Source: Skeletonema tropicum (Eukaryota > Bacillariophyta > Thalassiosirophyceae > Thalassiosirales > Thalassiosiraceae). From it: 64,000 nt of DNA. The translations under genes were made by a program, and so were the position numbers. The notes under the pieces were generated by a model. It was not told the DNA's origin. It saw only the letters and a program-made list of their open reading frames with translations, and did not search any database. This document shows positions 21,437 to 31,900 of the stretch, piece by piece. The stretch lies in assembly GCA_037178625.1 (NCBI GenBank), contig CM074135.1, positions 2,296,001 to 2,360,000 of the forward strand. Reading direction: 5' to 3'. Numbering within the stretch: the first letter of the stretch is position 1; every line of letters begins with the position of its first letter.

Positions 21437-22235
21437 GGTACAGATTTTAAGACAGGTGTCTTCGACACTGTGGCCGAGTGGTTAAGGCGATCGACTAGAA
21501 ATCGATTGGGTTTATCCCGCGTAGGTTCGAGTCCTGCCAGTGTCGTTATCGTTTTTTGCTGTTAAGTGATGGTGAATTCTCTTATTAGCTGTGTACTACA
21601 ACATAGTTACTCTGTAATGAAAGTAGATGAGTACAATATGTTTCTGATTCTCCAAGAAGAACTTTTGTACTTATTGTTTTATTTTGTAGGGTGCGGTCAG
21701 AGAAATAGAGCTAGCTATTACAGCAAAAAATGTTCATTATCATTTATGTACCAAAGGTGAGTTCGTGTCTCTTCTGAGAGGGCCCACGAGACGTAGTTTC
21801 AAATTTCTGTTACTTACACTATGGTACTTACAGTTACAGTCGTCTTACACGACTGTCTCCCTTTGAAAAACTTGATGCTTTTTATTTGCCTCCCCTCGTT
21901 CGCTTGGAAGGATAGTAAATGCTTTGTAGCGAAGGTTTTTTCATGTGTGTAGATGAATTCAAAGCAAAGTACTCAACACTCTCTACCCACTTAGAATGGA
22001 TAGATTATTCAGGAGCTGTTCTCTCTCTAGGGTGCTCGGGTTATGCCTAGAGATGCCCTTGCCCTTGGGGGGGTAAATACTCTTGTGCTTGTGCTTGTGC
22101 TTGTGAAAGTATATGTGAGTAAGATTAAGAACACAGCATCTCTTCTTGATAAGACCTTTTGTCCCAAGTCATAAGACCAGGTACGTTTTCTGAGTCCCAG
22201 TCCAAAATAATCAAGTTCAAGTTCGTCGCATCTAC
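20979..22235. repeat. Duplication unit 1 (retro fragment + tRNA-Ser + 3' flank)
   Basis: Near-identical to unit 2 at 24069-25884, in the same orientation. Unit 1 lacks about 570 bp that unit 2 has between 25231 and 25800. Ends in the shared sequence CCCAGTCCAAAATAATCAAG. The stretch 21546-22235 carries no gene. Confidence 0.9.
21464..21545 (+). tRNA. tRNA-Ser (AGA), unit 1
   Basis: 82 nt, class II. The acceptor stem GACACTG/CAGTGTC closes with discriminator G. The D arm carries TGGCCGAGTGG (A box). The anticodon stem ATCGA/TCGAT holds loop CTAGAAA, anticodon AGA. The long variable arm is GGGTTTATCCC, and the T arm GTAGG-TTCGAGT-CCTGC carries the B box. No intron. A T6 run 8 bases after the gene can end Pol III transcription. 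Reads UCU and UCC-type serine codons after wobble modification. Confidence 0.97.
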
Positions 22236-22562
22236 ACACTAATAAATCATTCACTTAGGAAATTAGGTGAAGTTGCATTTATTATCGCTACCTCTCTAGA
22301 CATCATTGAACCAACAATTGGTGTCTTCATACGCCGAGGGCAGGCAGAACCAAACAGCGTCGCAGTCGGAACCACGGGAGAGGGTTGTCTCTCCTACCAC
22401 AGCTCGTTGTAGCCCAGGATATATTGACGTGAATGTCAATAAGCCTGAATACAGGCGAGATATACAAATAACTGTATTTGCTCGAGAGTATAAGCATATA
22501 CCCATCTCTATCCATGGTTGTTGTGACCGCGTCGAAGTGCTGCCTGAGCCCGCTGGGGCGTA

Positions 22563-24526
22563 TCAAGAAGGCATCCCGTGCTGCTTCACGGAAAGCAGCC
22601 AATAAGCCTGATGCTCACCAGAAGTTGTTTCGAGATCATCGAGATTGATTTCCATCAAGTATTTATCCTCCTCTTCTAGCCCTAAGCCCATCTCTTGCTG
22701 CTCCTCTATAGCTATTTGTGACTCCTCCTTCCTCTCTAACGCAAGCATACCCGAAATTTTATCATGAATCAAGAAATTCCTCACCAGCCATTGGGTCATC
22801 TCCATCAGCTTGATTGAGAAGCTCTGTGCCCATTTTGCGCCAGAAAGACAGCTACCCTCCAGACGACGATGTGTCTCTTGAATCGCACAGAACTCCTTGG
22901 ATATCATTCCTTCCATAAACCTCCGATCTGATCTTAAGTAACGAGCCGACTTCTGCAAAATCGGGTCCTGATCGCCAGCAATGCAATCCATACTTTTCCA
23001 GCACGTCGCATGTCCCCACCGATTGCAGCCAGGAGTGTAGATTATCAGCTGACATCTGAAAACATTTTACCCTTCCTCTTCTTCACACATAAAGAGGTGA
23101 GCGCATTACTCCTTAGCATCCAGACAAGAAGGACACACAGGAGAGTGATTAGGATCACATCTGTATAACCGCCAGTTGGTGCCGGCTATGTCGTGAACTT
23201 GCTTGCGTGCCCATAGTTGGAAAAGTCGCGGGACCTCGCGTAATGCCTTGTTCACATTGACCCAATCTACTTGTGCGAACGCGGATGGTAGCAGGATCTG
23301 TCTCTTAGCGAAGATCTCCCTGGCCAGTGCTAGGTGGCCATGAAAGCGGACTCTTTCACCAGTATCTGAAGTCATCTTCTCCTTACCCCGATCCACATAG
23401 ACGCAGATCGGCTCAAGTGGCAAAGGTTGCGCTGCCATTCCTGCATTCGGATCAACGACGTAAATCGCTAGTTTTGAACCAGAGTCACACTGTTCATTCA
23501 ACTGTTCAGGCCTAGACAGCTCCGCCCACACCAAATGATCGAGTTTATGGGCCGGACATGAGAAAATACTGTGCTGAATGTGAGAGCCTTGCAATGGATC
23601 ATGATATTTTTGAGTATATCAGAATGCCGGCAACTCGACGGAATGCGATGCGGAGGCAAGTTTTCCACATTATTGAGAGCCCCCAAGCAATCAGAATAGA
23701 TCTGGATAGATCCAGCAAGTGTCGGCAATAGCTTGTTCACAGCTAAGAGAATGAGATGAATAGCGAGTAATCCCAAAAGCTCCCCACGATATGCGCAAGC
23801 AGCAAGTGTCTTCTCAGAGAATTTACCAACAAGTCGGCCTCTCCCCTTAGAACACTCCATAATGAATGCAGCTGAACAGATATCTGGGTACATCTCCTTG
23901 ATAAAGGATCCGTCCGCCACACATACTAGTGTTCCATCGACAATAGCCGCCGCTAAGAACTCATAGCTCCCCGTCACTTCAAGATCTTCCCACATCCACA
24001 TGCTACCCCATTGATCGAGGACTTCCCACAAAGTGCTAGGAGGTATAGACTGACCTGGGATTGGTGCATGACTGACCAAACGATATACCACAGGATCTAC
24101 CTCTTCTACCGTACACGCAACATTGTATTGAGCCTGGGCATGATCACTACCATCTTTCACATATCTCCGAGGATTATTCTCATGCGGAGGGTATAAATCC
24201 ATAAGGTCATTGTCATGATAGCGAAACAAACTATTCGATGCTGCACAGTACCGCCATGGCTGGAGTTTGTGGCCGATGTGGACCCAATTCCCCAATCGGA
24301 CACTAAGTAAACCTCCTGGGGCTAATTGAGAGAGTGCCGACTTCCATACCTTAACATCTTTTGATGATGGTTCCTCAGCGGGAAAGTCAAGCTTAGACCA
24401 CTTTTCATCCTCCCGACGCAGCCTCTTCTTGTACCGTGGATCAATCTTCGAACCCCTCACACATAATATCCGAATATCCGATAAAAACAGCACTTGTTGG
24501 TGCAAGCGGACTCTGTTTAAATCGAT
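22563..24526 (-). pseudogene. Retroelement ORF remnant with RNase H-like domain
   Basis: Read from 24505 on the minus strand. After a linker (LSVRLGNWVHIGH) comes an RNase H-like fold with its acidic residues in CVADGSF, AYRGELLGLLAIH and IYSDCLGAL. A frame change near 23590 is needed to reach AHKLDHLVWAEL and RPEQLNEQCD, a conserved element after RNase H in such ORFs. Then comes a zinc-knuckle-like CPSCLDAKE / CAHLFMC, split by an in-frame TAA near 23104, and after another shift the tail with WLVRNFLIHDK. The reverse transcriptase itself is missing, as expected for a 5'-truncated non-LTR copy. Its 5' boundary lies about 30 bp upstream of the tRNA-Ser at 24557. The family name is not assigned. 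22236-22562 probably belongs to its 3' part. Confidence 0.7.
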
Positions 24527-25884
24527 ATCGGTACAGATTTTAAGACAGGTGTCTTCGACACTGTGGCCGAGTGGTTAAGGCGATCGACTAGAAATCGATT
24601 GGGTTTATCCCGCGTAGGTTCGAGTCCTGCCAGTGTCGTTATCGTTTTTTGCTGTTAAGTGATGGTGAATTCTCTTATGTATTAGCTGTGTACTACAACA
24701 TAGTTACTCTGTAATGAAAGTAGATGAGTACAATATGTTTCTGATTCTCCAAGAAGAACTTTTGTACTTATTGTTTTATTTTGTAGGGTGCGGTCAGAGA
24801 AATAGAGCTAGCTATTACAGCAAAAAATGTTCATTATCATTTATGTACCAAAGGTGAGTTCGTGTCTCTTCTGAGAGGGCCCACGAGACGTAGTTTCAAA
24901 TTTCTGTTACTTACACTATGGTACTTACAGTTACAGTCGTCTTACACGACTGTCTCCCTTTGAAAAACTTGATGCTTTTTATATGCCTCCCCTCGTTCGC
25001 TTGGAAGGATAGTAAATGCTTTGTAGCGAAGGTTTTTTCATGTGTGTAGATGAATTCAAAGCAAAGTACTCAACACTCTCTACCCACTTAGAATGGATAG
25101 ATTATTCAGGAGCTGTTCTCTCTCTAGGGTGCTCGGGTTATGCCTAGAGATGCCCTTGCCCTTGGGGGGGTAAATACTCTTGTGCTTGTGCTTGTGCTTG
25201 TGAAAGTATGTGTGAGTAAGTACACAGCATCTATATTGTTGGCCCCAAGCTGCAAAGATGTACCTCGACTCCCTCCAAAGTTCGGCCCCGCATGTCATCC
25301 TCCCTCTCGCAAACTCTTCCTGGTCCTCTTCCAAACCAGCTGACCAGAAATTGGTCATTCCTACACTGCGCCCACCCCCAAAATTCACTTCCTCCAGCAG
25401 TTTGGCTGCCGAGGTACGATAGGTACTGGCATAATATATTTATGTATCGATCTCTTTACGTAGATATTCAGAAGAAGTGCGTAGGAAAGATCCACGTCGA
25501 CAACATCATCTTCATATCCATCAACAACCATGAAGAAGTCCACCATACACAGCAATACACTATATATAATAATCTTAATATTGTTTTAGAATCATCTCTA
25601 TGACTGAATTCAGCCACCAGGTCAACACCTGGTCAACACCAGGCCTTCGCGTTCCACATCCGTCGACCAATTCCTGCCCAACAGGCACCACAGGCCCCTT
25701 CGGGACCAGCCCGAGCTCCTCCTGGTTTAAGTTCACCTTTCTCTACTGGCACTAGTGCCTAGAGAGTAGCAACTAAAATTATCTATCTATCTACAATAAT
25801 TATCTTCTTGAGGAGACTTTTTGTCCCACAAGTCATAAGACCAGGTACTTTTCTGAGTCCCAGTCCAAAATAATCAAGTTTCCT
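24069..25884. repeat. Duplication unit 2 (retro remnant + tRNA-Ser + 3' flank)
   Basis: Partner of unit 1 at 20979-22235. It contains the same tRNA, the same downstream block and the same (TGTGCT)n tract near 25185. A segment of about 570 bp (25231-25800) is unique to this unit. In it a short open stretch reads AQQAPQAPSGPARAPPG before a stop, possibly a piece of another element. Confidence 0.9.
24557..24638 (+). tRNA. tRNA-Ser (AGA), unit 2
   Basis: Identical over 82 nt to the copy at 21464-21545, with the same stems, AGA anticodon, variable arm, internal promoter boxes and downstream T run. It lies in the second unit of the tandem duplication. Confidence 0.97.
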
Positions 25885-26081
25885 GCCTCCTGCCTCGCAT
25901 TCAATTCTCATCCCCTCGCTCATCGCTCAATGCTACATGCAATAAGTATCATCAACCACACTACACACAATTAAACGAGAGGCACGGCATGATAATATAT
26001 GATAGTACAGCAAGGAGTATCAGATAATTGTGAACTCATAGAAAGCAGTGCTCTTTGAAGACGACATAGCAACGCAAAACA
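24639..26081. other. Intergenic, duplicated flank and leader of the TBC gene
   Basis: Bases to 25884 belong to duplication unit 2. The last 200 bp are unique and precede the TBC-TLDc gene. No gene is supported. Confidence 0.5.
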
Positions 26082-27980
26082 ATGCTTCGACAACTTGGGG
26101 CAACTCTTTCATCAGAGCTAGACGGCAACGATGGTAACGCACAACAACAGCCCGAATCAATAGATCCAATGTTCTCGGCACAACCAGACGATATTGACCT
26201 CACTGAAATCAACCCCCTTGATCTCTTCTGCTCGTCCATAGACACACTTTGCGGCAAATCCATAGATTTAATCATTCCACCCGACTCCGGCTGGGCGGAA
26301 CGTCCTTCAAGGGGACAAAATTCTCAGCTATCCAACATCGATGATACTCGTGAAGGAAGTCGTGAATTATGTCGACGCGGCATCCCCCCTTCGTTACGGT
26401 GTGCCGCATGGATCATCAACGTTGTCTCCGCTGCCAATATAACCATGTCAAAATCTGACTGTGACGACTATGGCACATTGAAAAAGGTACGCGTGCTCGA
26501 TTATGGATGGGGTGTAGTCCTCAAAAGTATCTTCCCCGACACTTCAGATTTGGAACGTGCCGAGGTGTTGGATTTTGGTGTGGGTCATGATCAATTAATT
26601 AATATACTGATGAAAGATCATGGGGGAAGTATTCCCGAGAGGGGGATTAAATCGTTGACGAAGGTGTTGCATGCGGCGCGTGATAGCTTGGGGATTGAAT
26701 ATTGTGTATGGCTGCCTGATATTACATGCCTTCTGCTATCATACATGCCAGAGAGTTATGCCTACTCTACAATTCGAGAAATGGTACATGACGACTCGAC
26801 GTATTTTTTGCCAGTTTCGAGAGTGGAACATTTGGCATGGTGCAAAACGTTTGCTGATTTGATGCGAAGATGTTTCCCTCAAACAGCAGCAGTTATGGAG
26901 CATATTGGTGCACTGACTCCGCTTGGATTGGACCCCATTATGAAGAGGTTCTTCGTTACATTGTTGAAGAGAGAGCATGTGATGCGAGTTATGGATATTT
27001 ATACTGGGGAGGGAGCCCATGCCATTTTTCAAATTGGGACTACTCTTTGTTGTCTCTCCCATGCTCATCTCGGCGATTCGATACGTGAACGTTGCGATAA
27101 CGCAGCCACGTTTTGGGATGGTGTACGAAGATTTGCACACAGCAAACATTTTGATTTTGAAATCTTTCTAACTCAAGTCTACATGACCAAGAGGGTATTG
27201 GGATTCAGACGTCCAGTCTTTCCTCGACCTGAGTTTGTCTCGAGGATAATCGCTGAGAATGAAGTTTGGGCAGAGAATAATTTAATCAACACATCCATTC
27301 ATGAAGAAACGAAGCCGCTGGGATTAGTGGAGGGAGGAGTTCCGATGGTATTGGCCAAAGATAGTATGGAGCGTTTGTATCTGGCGAAGTGGCTACCTCC
27401 GGCATTACAGTCAACAAAGCTTGACTTGATCTATTCTACCTCCCATCATGGGAGAAGCCTCGAAATGTTTTATCGGTGCTGCTCCTCATCTAGAAATACA
27501 ATTACTCTCATGGAGGTACTAGGGTCAGATGTAGTGATTGGTATGTATGCCACTCACACATGGAAGAGCAATCCCGATGGGTATGGCGATGGCGGCTGCT
27601 TCTTGTTCCGGTTGAAGCCAGATGCTGAGTGCTTTCGCTTCAAGGTTGGTTCCGCCGTCGCCTCCTACGGCGCTGAAGAAGATAATGATGATGGTGAAAA
27701 GAAGATTACTCGTTTGGAAGATGTTGGCCAATTAATGATTAGCAGCGAAGCTTTTATATCCATGGGGGTAGGCGAGGGGGGAGCATCGGGATTGAGATTG
27801 AATGAAGATTTGACGAGAGGGTCAACATCAAGATCAATGGGATTCGACAATGACGAATTGGTGGGTCCAGGCATTGAAGTCTTTGATGTAGGACTAGTTG
27901 AGGTTTACAGATTCATCCGTGATGTGGACAATAAACCAGTGGACGGTGATGTTGATGTTTGGAAGGGAGTGTTTGAGTAA
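26082..27980 (+). CDS. TBC-TLDc domain protein (TBC1D24-like)
   Basis: Single exon, 632 residues. An N-terminal acidic region is followed by a Rab-GAP TBC-like domain at about residues 96-290: GIPPSLRCAAWIINVV (the RxxxW motif), WGVVLKSIFPDTSDLE, YCVWLPDITCLLLSYMPE and the later helices. A TLDc domain follows at about 446-617: LDLIYSTSHHGRSLEMFY, TLMEVLGSDVVIGMY, GDGGCFLFRLKPD, and the end FDVGLVEVYRF. This pairing is that of TBC1D24/Skywalker, which acts in endosomal and vesicle traffic. The arginine and glutamine fingers of active TBC GAPs (IxxDxxR and YxQ) appear replaced (FPDTSDLE, YCVW), as in TBC1D24, so it is probably not a conventional GAP. Cytosolic, membrane-associated role inferred. 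Confidence 0.85.
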   Translation: MLRQLGATLSSELDGNDGNAQQQPESIDPMFSAQPDDIDLTEINPLDLFCSSIDTLCGKSIDLIIPPDSGWAERPSRGQNSQLSNIDDTREGSRELCRRGIPPSLRCAAWIINVVSAANITMSKSDCDDYGTLKKVRVLDYGWGVVLKSIFPDTSDLERAEVLDFGVGHDQLINILMKDHGGSIPERGIKSLTKVLHAARDSLGIEYCVWLPDITCLLLSYMPESYAYSTIREMVHDDSTYFLPVSRVEHLAWCKTFADLMRRCFPQTAAVMEHIGALTPLGLDPIMKRFFVTLLKREHVMRVMDIYTGEGAHAIFQIGTTLCCLSHAHLGDSIRERCDNAATFWDGVRRFAHSKHFDFEIFLTQVYMTKRVLGFRRPVFPRPEFVSRIIAENEVWAENNLINTSIHEETKPLGLVEGGVPMVLAKDSMERLYLAKWLPPALQSTKLDLIYSTSHHGRSLEMFYRCCSSSRNTITLMEVLGSDVVIGMYATHTWKSNPDGYGDGGCFLFRLKPDAECFRFKVGSAVASYGAEEDNDDGEKKITRLEDVGQLMISSEAFISMGVGEGGASGLRLNEDLTRGSTSRSMGFDNDELVGPGIEVFDVGLVEVYRFIRDVDNKPVDGDVDVWKGVFE

Positions 27981-28249
27981 GCCAGGAGCAGCGGTTTCCT
28001 CACTACTTATATTCACACACGGTCGCCACACATGCCTCCCATTCTGGCAGAGAGATGATTGAGCTGTCAATTTTATGTTTTACGCTGGCTACAATTTCTA
28101 GAGAGATTCACAGACTGATGCGCCGATGTGCTTATTCATCGTTTGAGTAATCTTTTCCCACTCTCCCTTAAACACTAAAACGAGCACCCTAACAAAGAGC
28201 AATGGTAGTAGTCACAGGGTGTCAATCATTGAGTACAATGCAAATAGTA

Positions 28250-28567
28250 TTAGGCAGCCTCCTCTTGAAACACTGCAAGCGTGTATGATCCAATAGATGA
28301 GACAATCATCTCGTAATTCTCGGTTCTCATTCGAACATTCTCAACACGACTGTCTTCCGGATGATCAAACAAATCTCTAATTTGAGCAACACTGTCATTG
28401 TACAACTCAGTGATGTGATGAGCGTGCTGGACGGCCCTTTCATTACAATTCATTGTATGGCGGATCACGATCCCATCGTTGTTGAGAATTATGTACGCTT
28501 TGAAGCCAGGTGTATTCTGCAAGTCCTTGAGGATTTCATCCACTTGATTAGCCTGATTGTGAGCCAT
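28250..28567 (-). CDS. DYNLRB: Dynein light chain roadblock (LC7 family)
   Basis: 105 residues, close to the usual 96-100 of this family. The fold matches along its whole length: VDEILKDLQNTPGFKAYIIL, NNDGIVIRHTM, a helix AVQHAHHITELYNDSVAQIRD, then RMRTENYEMIVSSIGSYTLAV. Roadblock homodimers bind the dynein intermediate chain and help assemble cargo-bearing dynein. An 8-residue extension precedes the core. It converges on the TBC-TLDc gene (270 bp apart) and diverges from the giant gene. Confidence 0.93.
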   Translation of the reverse strand: MAHNQANQVDEILKDLQNTPGFKAYIILNNDGIVIRHTMNCNERAVQHAHHITELYNDSVAQIRDLFDHPEDSRVENVRMRTENYEMIVSSIGSYTLAVFQEEAA

Positions 28568-28946
28568 CTTGGTTATGGAGGTGCGGTGATGCGAGCAATG
28601 AAACCTCTAGCGAAATGCTGTGTGTGATGTAGTGGAAGTGGAAGAAGACTGTGCAGATGTGATTCGATCCCTCTGTTGATGTGTTTCAGTCTACCTTTTT
28701 GTTGAGTTGCCGTGAGATGAGCTGGTGTGGAATGAAAATGCTTGTGGATGTGGAAGAAAGAAGAAAAAATTTCAAATGCGATTTTTTAATTCTGCTCCAA
28801 GAAATAAAGGAACCACAGAAATCGAATCAATCGATCATCAAATCTCTATGACGAAGCGACTCTCCCTTGAACGAATTGATATTCGCTAGTAATCGGTCCC
28901 AATGAGGAAAGATTCTCTCGAGTTTGGTTTCGACCATTCGCACGGA
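28568..28946. other. Divergent intergenic region
   Basis: About 380 bp shared upstream of the roadblock gene and the giant gene, a candidate bidirectional promoter. Contains an AT-rich stretch near 28770; no element is certain. Confidence 0.4.
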
Positions 28947-31900
28947 ATGATGAAATTTCCATTGAAGGATTCGCTACTATTCTTGTCGATGTTACTGTTG
29001 TGCGCTTCCGCCCACAATGAAGCGCACCCGCCTGAAATGAATTCTGTTCCCGGACCACCAGATTGGGCCACGTTGGATGTCATTGGGGCTAACACACTGC
29101 AGACTACGTTCTCGCCGCCGCTGTGGAATGGTGGCTCTCCTGTAACGTCCTACTTGGTGGAATGGGACAAGGAGGCCGGAGTGCCAGAGGTGCAGCGGGT
29201 TGTCACCTCACAGAATCTGTATGCGAATGAGATTCAAACAATCACCACTTCGGTGCCAGATGTCAATGAAATTCAAGTCATTCAAACAACGGCAACTCCC
29301 CGAGCAGAGGTACAAGCGATCACCGTGTCGCCATCCTACGGCGATGCAACGATTGACAGTGCATACAGCTTTGCCCTTAGTCTTGACACTATAAATACGG
29401 GGGGATCACTCCAATATTCAGGGCAAATCAGCGCCAATGCAGCAGCCGATGGATCGAGATCTTCCATTGCACAAATATTGGAAAATATGACCAATGTTCA
29501 TGGCAGGCCAACCGTGGAGAGACTAGAAATGAATCACGATGGAGGTCACACATACACAGTGACATTTCCATTGTCAATGGGCAATGTTCCTGAGTTGGAA
29601 GTTTTCATGACTGATCTTCCTGTCTCGGTGACAACCCTACAGGAAGGGAATGAGCTCGAGGGCTCGTTCCGTCTAGAATATATGGGGGAGTTAACAGCCG
29701 ATATACCGTATGATGCATCAGCCGCAGAGATGCAAAGTCATCTCGAGAGTTTAGATGCGATCGATGCGGTCTCTGTGTTGCGAAGCATTGCTGATGAACA
29801 GAATGGCTTTTTGTGGGAGGTTGAGTTTTTGTCTGATAGCAATGGTGGAGACATTGAGTCGATGAAGGTACATGGGGACGGTCTTCGAACGAGTAACTCT
29901 GTTGGTGGAGCCAAAATTGAAGCTGTCGGTGGACGTGATGGAAGTTATATTGCAGGAACGTTCGTGCTTACATTTCAAGGCAAGAATACAAATCATATTC
30001 CCTTCGATGCCCCCCCGTCAGTTGTGAAGGAGGAGCTTGAAGCATTGGAAACGATTGGAAGCATTCACGTAGAACGGACGTCAATGGATGTTGTTGGAGG
30101 CTGCAAATGGACTGTATCGTTTTTGGAAGATGGCTCAAGGCTGCACCGAGGAGATATGCCATCCATTTCAGTAGAATCACACCTGACAGGGGCACCGGGA
30201 CAGACTCCGATGATTATTGTTGAGGAGGAGAGGAAGGGAACTGAGCAGGAGGTTCAAACTATTACAATTGATGGAAATGGGAGTAATGTTGACCCAAACT
30301 CGAGCTTTCGACTGCGATTTGAAGGTGAAGAAACGGGGGACATTTTAGCTTTGCCATTTGGAGGAAGCACGTGTCTTGGGTCCACGACAGCAAAACAAAC
30401 CATTACAACTAGCACCGTGGACACGTCGGGCGTTGGAGGAGATGATTCTGTATCACATCTGACATCTTTTGCGCTTACATATGACGGCCACACCACCAAA
30501 TCAATTAAGGCCAACGACATATCCTGCGAGGAAACTGCAACTCAAATATCGCGGGAGTTAATGCTTTTGCCGACATTGTATGACGTAGCAGTCTCGGGTT
30601 CAGAGACTAGTGCTGGAGATGAAGGTTGCACATGGATAGTCACCTTTTTGAGCGTCATGGGCAATCCAGAGCTCATGGAGGTCACTGCTTACAATGGAGA
30701 ACTTTCTGCCGGTCCAGGTCCATCTGTGACAGTTGGTGACGAATACTCCATCATTCGTGACACTGTTGCAATATCTCAGCCGGATGATTTCAAGGGTGAT
30801 GTCAATCTGATTCAATCTGAGCTGTCAAAACTTAGTACGATTGGTATCGTTACTGTCACTCCGGCAAGTGCATTTCCCGACAACCTTGGTCAATGTACGT
30901 GGGATATCACGTTCGAGAGCAAGGCTGGAGATGTGGCTTCCATCGAGGTTGCTCGAAGTGGCACAACTGAATTTTCAACCCAGGCAGAGCTGAGTTCTGG
31001 AAATATGATTGCAATTACTGATAACACTGTGCAGGGAACATCCACTGTCGTGTCGGGTGATTTTCGCCTACAGTTTGACGGCAAGTTGACGGGTTACATG
31101 CCTTACAATGCCTCGGCGGAGCTGGTCAAGGCATCTTTGGATGCTCTCAGTACGATTGGGCAGGTCTCTGTAACGAGGTATGGACCAGACGTCAACAATT
31201 GCTATAGTTGGGATGTGACATTCGTTTCGGACCTTGGACCTTTGCCTCTTATCGTGGCAGATGATCTGGATCTGAGAGGAACTGTGCCCTCAATGTCAGT
31301 TTACAAATCGACTGTAGGAAAACTCCCTCCATTTGATGGACCAGATTATGGATCCACGACAGTTGAGGGCAATGCAGATGATTTGACGACATTGATTCCA
31401 CAATTGAAGCAGGGCATACCTTACTATATTCGTATCAGTGCATCAAATACTTTGGGCTACGGTCCATCTATCATGCCCTACCCACCATTTCAGATTCCTT
31501 ACCCCCAACCCCCTTCGCCTCCTTCGCATGTGCGCCTCGAATCAAAGGATGGATCGAATTTAGCAGTTACAATTGATGCTCCGTTTCATGATGGAGGAGA
31601 CGAAATTACATCATACCGAGTAGAATACAGTACACAGCCATTTGTTCAAGAAAGACAGCGCGTATCATTGACATGTTCCCCTCAGTCAGAGGTTCAAACA
31701 ATTACAACTTCAGCATCTGACATTGATGAAGTCCAATATCTTGTCATAGATTCGAGCTATGGTGGAAACGGTGAAATATCGGAAGTACAACGCGTAATGT
31801 GTGATGCGACTGGGGGAACATTTGGGCTCTCTCTAGGTGACGAGACTGCATACATTTCCCATGATGCGGATAAAAATGAAATCAAGGATGCGATCGAGTC

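Noticed and set aside
25231..25800. Possible solo LTR (TG...CA ends) unique to duplication unit 2
   Set aside because: The flanking bases do not form a matching target duplication, and a deletion in unit 1 explains the difference equally well.
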